A stretch of 42,196 nt of DNA, taken from NCBI GenBank assembly GCA_947259165.1, contig CAMYKY010000037.1, positions 1 to 42,196 on the forward strand. The letters run 5' to 3'. How positions within the stretch are numbered: position 1 is the first letter of the stretch; each line of letters begins with the position of its first letter. The notes below the pieces were generated by a model that ran no database searches, was not told the origin of the DNA, and saw only the letters and a program-made list of their open reading frames with translations. Positions 42,103-42,196 of the stretch are shown piece after piece. The position numbers and the translations under genes are program-made. The DNA is from an uncultured Acidobacteriota bacterium. Its GTDB lineage: Bacteria > Acidobacteriota > Vicinamibacteria > Marinacidobacterales > SMYC01.

Positions 42103-42196
42103 ATGCTTTTATTTGTGACGAACGCTCGGGAATCGTCGAATTGGGCACACTCGTATCTAGTTAGGCGAGGTGTCTAGTTGCTAATCAGCGCCAGGG

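Overview
The window looks like chromosomal DNA of a GC-rich, Gram-negative-type bacterium. The gene order, the many TPR and PEGA proteins, and the density of short degenerate intergenic repeats are most reminiscent of Acidobacteriota or a neighbouring deep lineage. That assignment is inference from gene content, not from a marker search. Apart from one small leftward operon at the start, every gene reads rightward, in tightly packed and often overlapping operons. No rRNA, tRNA, CRISPR array, prophage or intact insertion sequence was seen.

Region by region. (1) 1-2114, minus strand: an ECF sigma factor, a zinc-finger anti-sigma factor and two LiaI/LiaF-like (DUF5668) membrane proteins, the last cut by the window edge, behind a candidate autoregulated ECF promoter. 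(2) 2.3-8.1 kb: a flippase-like integral membrane protein, nrdR, a secreted DUF4390 protein, then an NtrY/NtrX-type two-component pair. Both members of the pair are damaged. The kinase has lost an internal block and is frameshifted. The regulator has an in-frame stop, a lost AAA+ block and a Walker B Asp-to-Val change. (3) 8.3-16.2 kb: a TPR membrane protein, an RDD membrane protein, an RqcH/NFACT protein, a broken cinA, thpR and an FHA-GAF-adenylate cyclase. (4) 16.2-20.0 kb: an HD-GYP cyclic-di-GMP phosphodiesterase receptor, a secreted TPR protein and ftsY. (5) 20.1-23.7 kb: ribD, ribE, ribBA and a stand-alone cyclic-nucleotide-binding protein. (6) 23.8-27.4 kb: the conserved ffh-rpsP-khpA-rimM-trmD-rplS block. 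(7) 27.4-42.0 kb: a long run of scaffold and signalling genes. These are a 1234-residue acidic TPR protein, a small membrane protein, two proteins sharing an unrecognised helical repeat that flank a RodZ-like gene, a DnaJ-TPR protein, a PP2C phosphatase, a PEGA-tailed Ser/Thr kinase, a secreted TPR-NHL protein and a secreted PEGA-PDZ-TPR protein.

How the genes may work together. The SRP pathway (ffh, ftsY), translation maturation factors (rpsP, rimM, trmD, rplS, rqcH) and riboflavin synthesis form the housekeeping core. Interleaved with them is second-messenger machinery: a cyclase, a cNMP sensor and an HD-GYP protein. The last 14 kb are best read as a candidate envelope-linked phospho-signalling and scaffold module. 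In it, a kinase and phosphatase pair sits between cytoplasmic adaptor proteins (upstream) and exported PEGA, NHL and PDZ proteins (downstream). This is the most likely place for an undescribed system.

Two other features stand out. First, three neighbouring conserved genes (ntrY, ntrX, cinA) each carry an internal deletion. Second, many intergenic gaps are filled with degenerate short-word repeats, several of them arranged as inverted pairs.
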